DNA from: Neopararhizobium haloflavum
GTDB lineage: Bacteria > Pseudomonadota > Alphaproteobacteria > Rhizobiales > Rhizobiaceae
Assembly (NCBI RefSeq): GCF_002750855.1
Contig: NZ_NWUC01000002.1
Location: 62,001 to 126,000, forward strand
Direction: 5' to 3'
DNA: 64,000 nt
Position 1 is the stretch's first letter; every line of letters starts with the position of its first letter. The notes beneath the pieces were generated by a model. It had not been told where the DNA came from. It worked only from the letters and a program-made list of their open reading frames with translations, and did no database searches. Shown here piece after piece: positions 26,496 to 35,397 of the stretch. Both the position numbers and the translations under genes were made by a program.

Positions 26496-26960
26496 CTATT
26501 TCTCATGCACCTCCAGCAACCTCGCGCCCGCGCCCTCCTCGCCCAGCACATCGTGAGGGTTGCGCAGCGGGCAGTCGCGCACGGACAGGCAGCCGCAGCC
26601 GATGCAGCCGGCCAGTTGGTCGCGCAAACGGGTGAGGCGGTCGATGCGCTGGTCGAGATCGGCTTTCCAGCCTGCCGAAAGGCGCGCCCAGTCGCGGGCG
26701 TCGGGCGTTCTGTTCTGCGGCAGGCTCGCCAAGGCATCGGCGATCTGCTGCAGCGGGATGCCGGCCCGTTGGGCCACCTTGATCACCGCGACGCGGCGCA
26801 GGACGTCGCGCCCGTAGCGTCGATGATTGCCGGCATTTCGCCAGCCCCGGATAAGGCCCTTTCCCTCGTAGAAATGCACGGTCGAGACGGGCACGCCAGC
26901 GCGCGCCGCGACTTCGCCGACCGACAGATCCGGTTTCATCCGCCGCTCATTCGATGGCAT
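26496..26960 (-). CDS. soxR: Redox-sensing MerR-family regulator SoxR
   Basis: The 154-residue protein has an N-terminal MerR helix-turn-helix ([20 protein letters not shown]), a dimerisation helix, and the [2Fe-2S] ligand set Cys119, Cys122, Cys124 and Cys130 ([12 protein letters not shown]). These are the same positions as in E. coli SoxR. It senses redox-cycling compounds and superoxide through oxidation of the cluster. The start at 26960 has GGAGAGG upstream; ATGs at 26978 and 26939 are alternatives. A SoxR-box lies just upstream, so it is probably autoregulated. No soxS is seen, as usual outside enterics. Confidence 0.95.
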   Translation of the reverse strand: MPSNERRMKPDLSVGEVAARAGVPVSTVHFYEGKGLIRGWRNAGNHRRYGRDVLRRVAVIKVAQRAGIPLQQIADALASLPQNRTPDARDWARLSAGWKADLDQRIDRLTRLRDQLAGCIGCGCLSVRDCPLRNPHDVLGEEGAGARLLEVHEK

Positions 26961-26979
26961 GGGTCGCCTCTCCGCCATT

Positions 26980-26997
26980 CCTCAACCTTGATTGAGC
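26980..26997 (-). promoter_or_regulatory. SoxR-box upstream of soxR
   Basis: The 18-bp sequence CCTCAACCTTGATTGAGC matches the SoxR operator consensus CCTCAA-N6-TTGAGG at 11 of 12 arm positions. It lies 20 nt before the soxR start codon, where a MerR-family regulator would bind between -35 and -10. This is direct sequence evidence for autoregulation. Confidence 0.75.
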
Positions 26998-27019
26998 TTA
27001 ATGGCGACTGAGTCGTTCT

Positions 27020-27484
27020 TCAACGTTTGTCGGGCACGTCTTCGAACGGCCAGTCCACGAGGTAGTCCTCGAAGTCCTCGACCTCGATGCCCTCCTCCGC
27101 CACGGTGCGCGCCCTGACGGAAACGCCTGCCTCGTGCACCGTTTCACGGCTCATCGAGACGAGGTGGTGCCACCAGTAGAGATCGCGGCCTTCCTTGACG
27201 AGGCGGTAGCCGCATGTCGGCGGCAGCCAGGTCAGTTCGCGCACGGCCTTGGGCGTCAGGCCGATGCAGTCCGGCACGAATTCCTGACGTTTCTCGTAGT
27301 CGGTGCACTGGCACGATGTGCCGTCCAGCAAGCGGCATCGGATGTTGGTCCAGGCGATCTCTCCGGTGTCCCAGTCCTCCAGCTTGTTGAGACAGCAGCG
27401 CCCGCAGCCGTCGCACAGGCTCTCCCATTCCGCCGACGTCATTTCCTCGAGCGTCTTGGTTTGCCAGAAGGGTGTGTCATTCAT
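27020..27484 (-). CDS. YcgN/UPF0260-family cysteine cluster protein
   Basis: The 154-residue protein has eight or more conserved cysteines: CDGCGRCC near residue 24, then [20 protein letters not shown] and PTCGYRL. This is the UPF0260 (YcgN/YkgJ-type) zinc or iron cluster pattern. Its length is normal for the family. The biochemical role is unknown. It is divergent from the penicillin-binding protein gene, with 174 nt between them that should hold both promoters. Confidence 0.92.
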   Translation of the reverse strand: MNDTPFWQTKTLEEMTSAEWESLCDGCGRCCLNKLEDWDTGEIAWTNIRCRLLDGTSCQCTDYEKRQEFVPDCIGLTPKAVRELTWLPPTCGYRLVKEGRDLYWWHHLVSMSRETVHEAGVSVRARTVAEEGIEVEDFEDYLVDWPFEDVPDKR

Positions 27485-27658
27485 GTCGCTTCACCGCGAA
27501 TTGAGCACGGGCATCATGCCGATTTGCTTGTTCTTGTTGGCAAACTACGCCAAAATTTAATCCTCAAGGGGCGATCATACCAGGCGGCGGTTTTGCCGCA
27601 GCCCGTCGTTGTGGCCGGATCGTGAAAACGCGAACGTGCCGGGTTAAACGGCGCCGGC

Positions 27659-29848
27659 ATGTCTAGGGTTAGCGGGGCTTATTCGATCGTGCAGGATCCC
27701 TTCAGCCAGGAAGATCGACCGCGCAAGCGCAGCAACATCCTGCTGCGGCTAGACTCCTGGCTCGACTCGACGCTCTGGTCGGCAGGTTTCGGCATGGGCG
27801 AGACGTGGGAGGAGATCACCATCTTCTTCCGCCGCTTTCGCGCGCGCGGCACCAAGCGGGTCGTCGTCGAACTGCTGGGCGAAGGCATGACGCTGGGCGT
27901 TGCCGGTTCGGTGCTCATGCTGGCGCTCGCCCTGCCGGCGTTCGACGAGACCTACGGCGACTGGCGCGCACAGGACGATTTCGCGGTCACATTTCTCGAT
28001 CGGTATGGCAACGAGATCGGCCATCGCGGCATCATCCACGAGGATTCGGTCCCGGTCGATGCGCTGCCCGATCATCTGATCAAGGCGGTCCTTGCGACCG
28101 AGGATCGCCGCTTCTTCGAGCATTACGGGATCGACGTGCTCGGCCTCGTCCGCGCCATGGGCGAAAACGCGCGCGCCGGTGAGGTCGTCCAGGGCGGCTC
28201 GACGCTCACCCAGCAGCTCGCCAAGAACATCTTCCTGACCAACGAACGCACGATCGAGCGCAAGATCAAGGAAGCCTTTCTCGCGCTGTGGCTGGAAGCC
28301 AACCTTTCCAAGCAGGAGATTCTCGGCCTCTATCTCGATCGCGCCTATATGGGCGGCGGCACCTTCGGCGCGGCCGCCGCCGCGCAGTTCTATTTCGGCA
28401 AACCGGTCACCGATGTGACGCTGGCCGAAGCGGCGCTGCTTGCCGGCCTGTTCAAGGCACCGGCGCGCTATGCCCCGCACAACAACCTGCCGGCCGCCCG
28501 TGCCCGCGCCAATCAGGTGCTCACCAACCTCGTGCAGGGTGGCATCATGACCGAGGGGCAGGTCATCGGTGCACGGCGCAATCCAGCGACCATCATCGAT
28601 CGCGGCAAGACGGAGGCGCCGGACTATTTCCTCGACTGGGCCTTTGAACAGGTCAAGGAACGCGCCGCCGGCTACCCCAGCCATTCGCTCATCGTACGCA
28701 CCACCATCGATCTCGACCTGCAGAAGGCGGCCGAGGACTCGCTGGAATTCAATCTGCGTCAGAACGGAGCGGCCTACGAGGTCGACCAGGGAGCCATCGT
28801 CCTTCTGGAGCACGGCGGCGCTGTGCGCGCCATGGTCGGCGGGCGCGACTATGGTGAAAGCCAGTTCAACCGGGCATCGCGGGCACTCCGTCAGCCCGGC
28901 TCGTCGTTCAAGGGCTTTGTCTACGCCGCTGCCATGGAGAACGGCTTCACACCCGACTCGGTGATCTCGGACGCGCCGATAACCTGGCGCGGCTGGTCGC
29001 CGCGCAACTATACGCGCGGCTATTCCGGCTCGGTCAATCTGACGACGGCGCTCGCCAAGTCGCTCAACACCGTGCCGGTCCGCCTCGCGCGCGATCATCT
29101 CGGCACCGACGTGATCGCCGAAACCGCGCGGCGCATGGGGGTCGAGACGCCCGTGCGGACCGACAAGACGATGCCACTCGGCACATCCGAACTCACGCCC
29201 CTCGACATGGCGACCGCCTACGCCGTCTTTCCAGCCGGCGGGTTCGAATCGCAGCGGCACGGCATCACGCAGATCCTCAACTACCGCGGCGAAATCCTCT
29301 ACGACCACACCCGCGACACACCGCCCCCGCAGCGCGCGCTGACGGAACAGGCGACGATCGCGATGAACTCCATCCTGGCGCAGATCCCCGAATGGGGAAC
29401 CGGCCGGCGCGCCAAGCTCGACGGCATCCGGACAGCCGGCAAGACCGGCACGTCGCAGTCCTACCGCGATGCATGGTTCATCGGCTTCACCGGCAATTTC
29501 ACCGCTGCCGTCTGGTACGGAAACGACGATTTCACCGCGACGAACAACATGACCGGCGGCTCGCTGCCGGCCATGACGTTCAAGCGGCTGATGGACTTTG
29601 CCCACCAGGGCATCGATCTGCGGCCGATCCCGGGTGTCGCCCCGGAGGAACGTCCTGCCGACGCAAATGCGCTCGAGGTTGCCGAAGGCGACATGGAGGT
29701 CGGACCGGCGCGGCGTCATCGCGCGCTGTCGCGGCAGGGCACGCGCGTCCTTCGCGCAATGGTCGAACGCTTCGCCGATGACGCGCCGCTGAAGCCGAGC
29801 GACGAGGTGGCGCAGGCCGCTGGCCTCGTCCAACAGGACAGCCGCTGA
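27659..29848 (+). CDS. Bifunctional peptidoglycan synthase, PBP1a family
   Basis: The 729-residue class A penicillin-binding protein has a cytoplasmic N terminus, a membrane anchor at about 82-100, and a GT51 glycosyltransferase domain with catalytic Glu148 (EDRRFFEHYG) and GGSTLTQQLAKN. The transpeptidase domain has Ser415-x-x-Lys418 (PGSSFKGF), an SLN-type motif (KSLNTVP) and Lys595-Thr-Gly (GKTGTSQSYRDAWFIGF). It polymerises and cross-links peptidoglycan in the periplasm. All catalytic motifs are intact. A DUF1214 gene follows after 50 nt and may be co-transcribed. Confidence 0.95.
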   Translation: MSRVSGAYSIVQDPFSQEDRPRKRSNILLRLDSWLDSTLWSAGFGMGETWEEITIFFRRFRARGTKRVVVELLGEGMTLGVAGSVLMLALALPAFDETYGDWRAQDDFAVTFLDRYGNEIGHRGIIHEDSVPVDALPDHLIKAVLATEDRRFFEHYGIDVLGLVRAMGENARAGEVVQGGSTLTQQLAKNIFLTNERTIERKIKEAFLALWLEANLSKQEILGLYLDRAYMGGGTFGAAAAAQFYFGKPVTDVTLAEAALLAGLFKAPARYAPHNNLPAARARANQVLTNLVQGGIMTEGQVIGARRNPATIIDRGKTEAPDYFLDWAFEQVKERAAGYPSHSLIVRTTIDLDLQKAAEDSLEFNLRQNGAAYEVDQGAIVLLEHGGAVRAMVGGRDYGESQFNRASRALRQPGSSFKGFVYAAAMENGFTPDSVISDAPITWRGWSPRNYTRGYSGSVNLTTALAKSLNTVPVRLARDHLGTDVIAETARRMGVETPVRTDKTMPLGTSELTPLDMATAYAVFPAGGFESQRHGITQILNYRGEILYDHTRDTPPPQRALTEQATIAMNSILAQIPEWGTGRRAKLDGIRTAGKTGTSQSYRDAWFIGFTGNFTAAVWYGNDDFTATNNMTGGSLPAMTFKRLMDFAHQGIDLRPIPGVAPEERPADANALEVAEGDMEVGPARRHRALSRQGTRVLRAMVERFADDAPLKPSDEVAQAAGLVQQDSR

Positions 29849-29898
29849 GCGGTCATCGGCGCCCTGCCCTTACGACACTGACAAGAGACGGAATTCCC

Positions 29899-30486
29899 TT
29901 GCTGCGTACGCCACTCCTCGTTGCCCTTGCCCTGGCGATCGCCTTTGCCGGTGGAATCTACTCCACCATCGCGGCGATCGAAGCGGACGACGCGTTCGAC
30001 GTTTTGGCCATCGGCCCGTGGGAAGCGACGCCGCTGGCTCAGACGGACGCGGCCAATCCTTATGCCAAGGCCCGCCGCGCCCGCACCGGCAGCTTCGCGC
30101 TCGGCCAGGCGGAGGGCCTGCTGTTTCGTACCGCAGCGGATAGCACTGGAGCGCGGCTCAGGGGAACCTGCAGCTACCGCATCGCCGGGCAGACGCCGCC
30201 CAGCCGCCTCTGGGTAATGCGGCTCACCACGACCGCCGGCGCCACGCTGGACAGTCCCGATATCTTTCCGCAGACGGTCCACTCCAACGATCTGCTGCGC
30301 GCGCCAGACGGCACGTTCGCCGTCCGCCTCGACGGGCAGGCTCGTTCGGGCAACTGGATTCGGCTTGCCCATGACGGGCCGTTCGAAATCGAGATCACGC
30401 TCTACGACACGCCTGCGGCGGGCAATTTCGGCCTCATCGATCTGGCGATGCCGTCCGTCGAGCGACTGGACTGCGATGATGCGTAA
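29899..30486 (+). CDS. DUF1214 domain membrane-anchored protein
   Basis: The 195-residue protein has an N-terminal signal anchor (about 3-24) and a DUF1214-type domain at about 95-190 (SRLWVMRLTTTAG, GTFAVRLDGQARSGNWIRLA, FEIEITLYDT). It is encoded directly before a DUF1254-type protein with which it overlaps by 8 nt. The two domains are often fused elsewhere. The function is unknown; the position behind a class A PBP suggests an envelope role, by context only. Confidence 0.85.
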   Translation: MLRTPLLVALALAIAFAGGIYSTIAAIEADDAFDVLAIGPWEATPLAQTDAANPYAKARRARTGSFALGQAEGLLFRTAADSTGARLRGTCSYRIAGQTPPSRLWVMRLTTTAGATLDSPDIFPQTVHSNDLLRAPDGTFAVRLDGQARSGNWIRLAHDGPFEIEITLYDTPAAGNFGLIDLAMPSVERLDCDDA

Positions 30487-31030
30487 TCTTTTGATCGCCG
30501 TGGCAGCGGGACTGGTCGGTGCGCTGGTGCTTCATATCGCGATGATCTTCGCGCTGCCCTTCTTTGCAACGGGCGATGCGTGGTCACGCGTGGCGGGCTT
30601 GCCGCTGGAAGGCCGATTTGTGGAGGCGGAAAGGCTCGGCGACACAGAAACCGCGGGCCTGGAACACCCCTTCACCACCACCGCAATTTGCCGGTTCGAG
30701 ATCACCAGCCAGCCGATCCACCTGCGTGCCGAAGGATATGTACCGTTCTGGTCCCTCGCCGTTTTCGATCGTCAGTCCAACGAAGTGTTCAGCATGAATG
30801 ATCGCACTGCCGCCGGGACAGCGCTCGACGTCACGCTGGCCACGCCGATCCAGATGATCGGCCTGCGTGAAAGCATACCGCCAGCCCTGGCCAATTCGGT
30901 GCTGGTCGAAACCTCCGCCGCCACCGGCTATATTCTGCTGCGCGCGGTGGTACCGGATGCCTCGTGGGAAAGCTCGGCCGCGGCCTTTCTGGACAGCGCA
31001 ACCTGCGCGCCCGTCGATCCGGCGGCCTGA
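30479..31030 (+). CDS. DUF1254 domain membrane-anchored protein
   Basis: The 183-residue protein has a hydrophobic anchor (about 5-27) and a DUF1254-like region (PFFATGDAWSRVAGLP, FTTTAICRFEITSQPIHLRA, YVPFWSLAVFDRQSNEVFSM). The start is one of two adjacent ATGs at 30476/30479 inside the end of the DUF1214 gene, so the genes are translationally coupled. No catalytic motif is visible and no function is assigned. Confidence 0.8.
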   Translation: MRNLLIAVAAGLVGALVLHIAMIFALPFFATGDAWSRVAGLPLEGRFVEAERLGDTETAGLEHPFTTTAICRFEITSQPIHLRAEGYVPFWSLAVFDRQSNEVFSMNDRTAAGTALDVTLATPIQMIGLRESIPPALANSVLVETSAATGYILLRAVVPDASWESSAAAFLDSATCAPVDPAA

Positions 31031-31340
31031 ACGAACGCACGAACCGATCGCCGGTGCGTGTCAGCGCGGCATCGGTCTTTGCACACCCGTGAAAAGCAGT
31101 ATCTTCGCCGTCGCCCCCGGCGGCGGCTTCGTGCCTGGCGCCCCTGTGCGCTTCGGTGTCTGTGCCAATGAAATTATCGCTGCCATGTCAGTCTCCGTCC
31201 TTGCCTAAACGGATGCACGCGAGACGATGTCACCCGGCTTGTTGAGCCGAATTTCATTGAGCCACCAGATGGTTAACGGCTTGCTAACGGTTTTCCTTTA
31301 ATTTGCGTTTAGTTTCTTAGTTTTGCGTAGGTGTATTCGC
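31031..31340. other. 310-bp intergenic region with CtrA-like sites
   Basis: No supported gene lies here. The right-hand 75 bases are AT-rich and hold ATGGTTAA at 31269-31276 (a TTAACCAT half-site on the other strand), which extends to TTAA-N7-CTAA (31273-31287). A second TTAA-N7-TTAG lies at 31298-31312. These resemble the alphaproteobacterial CtrA motif TTAA-N7-TTAA and lie just before the DUF2336 gene. Confidence 0.45.
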
Positions 31341-32363
31341 GTGCCAGACCGATTTCGCGATCTTGAAGTGCCTGGCAAGCCGGGACGCAAGGATGCCGTC
31401 CTGCTTGCGACCGTGTCGAGTTTCGAAGACATGGCGCACCCCACCCGCAACGATCTTCAGCAATTTTCCGACCTGTTTCTGCCGCTGTTCGCCGTCGCCG
31501 GCGATGAGGCCCGCCGCATGGCCTCGGCCGCCCTTTCGCGCTGCCCCAACGTTCCGCGCGCGGTCGCCGAAACCATCGCGAGGCAGACGCTCGACGTCGC
31601 CGCCCCGTTCCTCGTCCATGCCATCCATCTGGACGAGGAACTCTTGATGATGGTCCTGCGGACGCAGTCGAGCGGCCATGCGCGGGCGGTGGCGCGGCGC
31701 GAGGGCTTGACCCAACCCGTAATCGACGCGCTGGCCGCCCTTAACGACAGCTCCGTCAATCGCAGCCTGGCACTCAGGAACCTCCGTCCGGTGCCGGCAG
31801 CGGAGGTGAGCACCGGCGCCGGACGCGAAGAGCAGATCAGAACCGAATTGCGGGCTCTCGTCATGCGCAATGATCCGAAAACGTCGCCCAGGAACGATGC
31901 CGTTCTGCCCAGGGTCGACCCGGCGATCGAGCAACGACTGATCCGCTATGCCACCTCCGCCGAGCCGTTGTATTTCACGACGGCCCTCGCCGACGCGCTG
32001 CAATCGGGTTTCGGTCTTGCCGAACGCATCATGCTCGACGTTTCGGGGCGCCAGCTCGCCGAAACACTGGTTGCGCTCGGGCTGCGCTATACCGTCATCA
32101 TTGTGGCGCTGGAGCAGTTCTTTCCCCATCTCGCCGAGCTTGCAGCAGGAGAGCGCCGTTCATTGTCGTTGTTGCGCGGCTGCGCCTTCACCGACTGCGT
32201 CGATCGCGTCAAGGCATGGCAGCGCGCCGACCGCGCCACGCGGAACCGCCCCACCCATTTACCGTTCACGATCGAAACCGAGGCTCCCCGGCCATCCCGA
32301 GAGCAGCCAAAGCACCCTCAACCCGCCGCACGCGCGACGCGCGACCATATCAAGCGGGCATGA
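31341..32363 (+). CDS. DUF2336 domain protein
   Basis: The 340-residue protein, mostly helical, matches the alphaproteobacterial DUF2336 family (FSDLFLPLFAVAGDEARRMA, ETIARQTLDVAAPFLVHAI, YFTTALADALQSGFGLAERI). Start: GTG at 31341 is preferred, with AGGTG upstream; an in-frame TTG lies at 31323. The family has unknown biochemistry. Two CtrA-like motifs in the upstream region suggest cell-cycle control. Confidence 0.85.
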   Translation: MPDRFRDLEVPGKPGRKDAVLLATVSSFEDMAHPTRNDLQQFSDLFLPLFAVAGDEARRMASAALSRCPNVPRAVAETIARQTLDVAAPFLVHAIHLDEELLMMVLRTQSSGHARAVARREGLTQPVIDALAALNDSSVNRSLALRNLRPVPAAEVSTGAGREEQIRTELRALVMRNDPKTSPRNDAVLPRVDPAIEQRLIRYATSAEPLYFTTALADALQSGFGLAERIMLDVSGRQLAETLVALGLRYTVIIVALEQFFPHLAELAAGERRSLSLLRGCAFTDCVDRVKAWQRADRATRNRPTHLPFTIETEAPRPSREQPKHPQPAARATRDHIKRA

Positions 32364-32691
32364 TCGTCAGATAATCGTCGATCCGCTCGACTTCGATCTC
32401 CACGACCCAGAGGTCGCGGTCGAAGCGGAGCTCGCGGTCGAGAGCGGCGGCGATCTCATCCGATGCATCGGTGATGCAGCGCATCTCGAAAACCCGGTCT
32501 TGAGGCTTTTCACTGTCGAAGACGCTCTGCGGCGCCGGCCCGTACAATATCTGCGTACCATCGCGGTGGCGCACGCGCACGAAGATCGCGCCCGCCTCCG
32601 GCGCCCCGCGCCGCTCCACGGCGGCAAATCCGCCGGCGCCGAAAACGCGGCGCACGAGGGCCGAGACCCAGATGTCACTGGTCAGCCGCAT
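32350..32691 (-). CDS. DUF1491 family protein
   Basis: The 113-residue protein beginning MRLTSDIWVSALVRRVFGAG with RRGAPEAGAIFVRVRHRDG and DRDLWVVEIEVERIDDYL fits DUF1491, a small alphaproteobacterial family without known function. It lies 14 nt behind the peptidoglycan-binding protein gene, on the same strand, and its end overlaps the convergent DUF2336 gene by 14 nt. Confidence 0.9.
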   Translation of the reverse strand: MRLTSDIWVSALVRRVFGAGGFAAVERRGAPEAGAIFVRVRHRDGTQILYGPAPQSVFDSEKPQDRVFEMRCITDASDEIAAALDRELRFDRDLWVVEIEVERIDDYLTIMPA

Positions 32692-32705
32692 AGCTATCTC
32701 TCGAC

Positions 32706-33734
32706 CTAGAAGGCGCCGATCTCCTGGAGCTTTTCCAGTACCGCGGCGCTCGGCTCTCCGGTTTCCGGCAAGCGGTAGTGACTTTGGAAATGACGGATCG
32801 CCTCGCGGGTCTGCGAGCCCATCATGCCGTCGACCGCAACGTCGGAATAGGCAATGTTGACCAATCCCTGCTGGATTCTGGTCACCATGTCGTCTGGCGC
32901 CTGGCCATTCGGAATGGACGCGGGCGGAATATAATTGACCTGCAGGCTGGAGGCGGCCGATTCAGGCGCTCGCGGGCGCGGCTGCGTTTCGGTGACCGGT
33001 GCGGACGGGCGCCGCAAAGGCGTGGCAACCTCGTCGATGCGGGCAAGCTTCATCCTTGCCAGCAGCGTCTCGCTGGGTTGCGGCGCCTGGTCCAGTCCCG
33101 TCCTCTCGGCATAATCAGCCAGCGCGGCCGCGGTCTTCGGGCCCGAGAGCCCGTCGATCTCGCCGTCATAGAATCCAAGGCGCTTTAGTTCGCGTTGCAT
33201 GGCGCTCAGCAGCGCATTGTCGTTGGGAACGGGCGCCCGGCTCCGCGCCTGATCGGTATCGTGGCGGTCGGGAATGCTCGCGGTCTGCGTGTCGTCATCC
33301 TGCCGGATGCTGACACTCTGGACGCGCCGCGCCGGTACGGGGGTCAGGATGTCCTCGATCGTCTGGGGCTCATCGCCTGTGCCTTCCGGAGTGGCGTCGG
33401 CGAAGTCTCTTGCGGGTTGGTCTTGGAGCGATGCACGCGGTGTGACGGGCTCAGCCTGTGTCGGCGCCGCAATCTTCACGTCGGGAATCACCGACGGGCG
33501 CGGCGTGAAATCGGTGCGCGTCATGAGCAGCGGCGACGGGTGGCCGCCCGGCTGATACCAGATTGCGTTCGCCGCAACGAATGTGAACACCACGGCAAAA
33601 GCCGCACCGCCAGCGGCCAGCGAGGGATGGCGCGAGACTGTCCGTCCGGCCGCGCGGGCCGCTATGCTGACGATGCCGGGTTTTGTCTTGGCGCTTCGGC
33701 GCCGCTTTTCAGGCTGTTTTTGCTTGCGCGTCAT
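32706..33734 (-). CDS. Membrane-anchored protein with two peptidoglycan-binding domains
   Basis: The 342-residue protein has a basic cytoplasmic N terminus and a membrane segment at about 40-58. A long proline-rich, low-complexity periplasmic stretch follows, then two PG_binding_1 domains (about 170-220, RELKRLGFYDGEIDGLSGPK; about 280-340, QQGLVNIAYSDVAVDGMMGS). The start at 33734 has GAGGA 8 nt upstream and lies inside the last 26 nt of the histidine kinase gene. It probably links the inner membrane to the wall. Coupling to a DivJ/PleC-like kinase hints at a polar or division-related role. Confidence 0.85.
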   Translation of the reverse strand: MTRKQKQPEKRRRSAKTKPGIVSIAARAAGRTVSRHPSLAAGGAAFAVVFTFVAANAIWYQPGGHPSPLLMTRTDFTPRPSVIPDVKIAAPTQAEPVTPRASLQDQPARDFADATPEGTGDEPQTIEDILTPVPARRVQSVSIRQDDDTQTASIPDRHDTDQARSRAPVPNDNALLSAMQRELKRLGFYDGEIDGLSGPKTAAALADYAERTGLDQAPQPSETLLARMKLARIDEVATPLRRPSAPVTETQPRPRAPESAASSLQVNYIPPASIPNGQAPDDMVTRIQQGLVNIAYSDVAVDGMMGSQTREAIRHFQSHYRLPETGEPSAAVLEKLQEIGAF

Positions 33735-35397
33735 CAATTGCGTCCTCTGTGCGAGGCTCATACTCCATACGTTTCAATCGGGGTGGAAAATCCACCGTCT
33801 GCCCGGTCCCCTCGTCCTCGATATTCACTATGCCGCTGCCGTCAAGAGGCAGCTCGATCGTTACGGCCGTGCCGCGGCCGGGCTCGCTTTGAACCGTCAT
33901 TTCACCACCGTGCAGCCCGACGAGACCCTTGACGAGGCAAAGGCCGAGGCCTGTGCCCATGTGGCGCCGGTCATAGTCCGCCTCGCCCTGGACGAAGGGT
34001 TCTCCGATCCGCGCGATGAGATCAGGCGCCATGCCCGCACCCGTATCGCCAACGGTCAGCCGGACCTTCGATCCACGCCTTTCGGCATCGATGGTCACCA
34101 GGCCACCGTCATCGGTGAACTTGATGGCGTTGCCGACGAGGTTGATCAGGATCTGTTTGATCGCCCGGCGGTCCGCCGTCAGTTCGTCGATCGAGCGCGA
34201 AACGCGAGCGGTCAGCCTGAGGCCCTTTTCTTCGGCGCTCAGCGTCATCATGCGCCGGCAATCGTCAATCAGTTCGCCAAGCCGGAAGGGCTCGCCGATC
34301 ATCTGGTAGCGTCCGGTCTCGATCTTGCTCATGTCGAGCATGGTATTGACGACCGCAAGCAGGTGCTCGCCCGACTGATTGATCAGCTCGACATAGTCGC
34401 GTTGGCGATCGTCGGTCAGCGCGCCAAAATATTCGCGGCGCAGGATGTCTGAAAAGCCGATGATCGCATTGAGCGGCGTGCGCATTTCGTGGCTCACGGC
34501 TGCCAGGAAGCGGGTCTTCTCCGCGTCCGCGCCTTCCGAGCGCTCGGCAAGCTGGCGGTTTTCCGTACGCAGCTGCGCGACGTCATCGCTGAAGCGGCAC
34601 TGCGACAGGATCTCGCGCAGCGCTCCAGTTTCATCCCGCATCGCCACGAGATCGGCAACGACATGCGCGAATTGTCCCCCGTCCGCGCCGCCATCCTTGC
34701 GGGCAAAGCGCAGTTCAACCGTCTCGCGGCGCGCGCCTTGGCGCAGCCGGTCTATCGCAGCAAGGAAAGACAGCCGGTCGGAGACGTGAATATGATCGAG
34801 GAAGCCGCGACCGGCCGGCCCCGCGACGCGCGTCAGGAACTGCGGTGCGTCGAGACCGCCGAACCGTGTGACCTGGCCGCGCGCGTCGTGCAGCGCGGCA
34901 AGACCTGGAAGGCTGTCCAGAAATGTCTGCGAGGGCGGAATATAGGCATCGTTCATGGGCACCCGTTCTTCCCCGTCTTTTTCCTCGAAGCTCGGCGCTT
35001 CACCGACAACCGGCCGAACCGATACAGCCGCCATCGCCGTTATGGGGGCGAACAGCACAGCCAACCATTCCCCAGGTTGCCAGGCGAGCAGGCCGAGCAG
35101 CCCCGCCGATGCGAGCGCCACAGCTGCAGCCCGTGATCCCGACATGCTCAATGCCGCTGCCGCGCCAAGACACAGCGCCGCGCCGGAAAGGACAGCCGCC
35201 ATCGCGCTGCCGTCCCGGCCCACGAGCACCAGAAGGCCCATCGCCACGGGCACTGCGAGAACGCCGATCAACAGCGCACGCATCAGCGCCGTCTGCGCCA
35301 GCCTTTCGGCTGCGCCTAGATCGCTTTCGACCCAACCCGCCGCGCTTTGTGATAGCCGCGCGACAAGCCTGCCAGGCAGGTTCATTGATGAAAACAC
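33709..35397 (-). CDS. DivJ/PleC-like PAS sensor histidine kinase
   Basis: The 562-residue protein has several membrane segments in residues 38-130, a PAS-like region (about 150-270), a coiled linker, a HisKA domain with His303 (AVSHEMRTPLNAIIGFSDIL) and a HATPase domain (NLVGNAIKF, DTGAGM, GTGLGLCLVKG). The H-box and the following EYFGAL segment resemble the DivJ/PleC/PdhS kinases that act on DivK in alphaproteobacterial cell-cycle control. Which member it is cannot be decided from sequence alone. The start could be GTG at 35397 or ATG at 35385. A TTAACCAT half-site lies about 150 nt upstream. Confidence 0.85.
   Translation of the reverse strand: MFSSMNLPGRLVARLSQSAAGWVESDLGAAERLAQTALMRALLIGVLAVPVAMGLLVLVGRDGSAMAAVLSGAALCLGAAAALSMSGSRAAAVALASAGLLGLLAWQPGEWLAVLFAPITAMAAVSVRPVVGEAPSFEEKDGEERVPMNDAYIPPSQTFLDSLPGLAALHDARGQVTRFGGLDAPQFLTRVAGPAGRGFLDHIHVSDRLSFLAAIDRLRQGARRETVELRFARKDGGADGGQFAHVVADLVAMRDETGALREILSQCRFSDDVAQLRTENRQLAERSEGADAEKTRFLAAVSHEMRTPLNAIIGFSDILRREYFGALTDDRQRDYVELINQSGEHLLAVVNTMLDMSKIETGRYQMIGEPFRLGELIDDCRRMMTLSAEEKGLRLTARVSRSIDELTADRRAIKQILINLVGNAIKFTDDGGLVTIDAERRGSKVRLTVGDTGAGMAPDLIARIGEPFVQGEADYDRRHMGTGLGLCLVKGLVGLHGGEMTVQSEPGRGTAVTIELPLDGSGIVNIEDEGTGQTVDFPPRLKRMEYEPRTEDAIDDAQAKTA

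Noticed and set aside
31089-31208. GTG-started 39-codon frame between the DUF1254 and DUF2336 genes
   Set aside because: No ribosome site before the GTG, no recognisable features, and the frame merely continues a shadow frame of the preceding gene.
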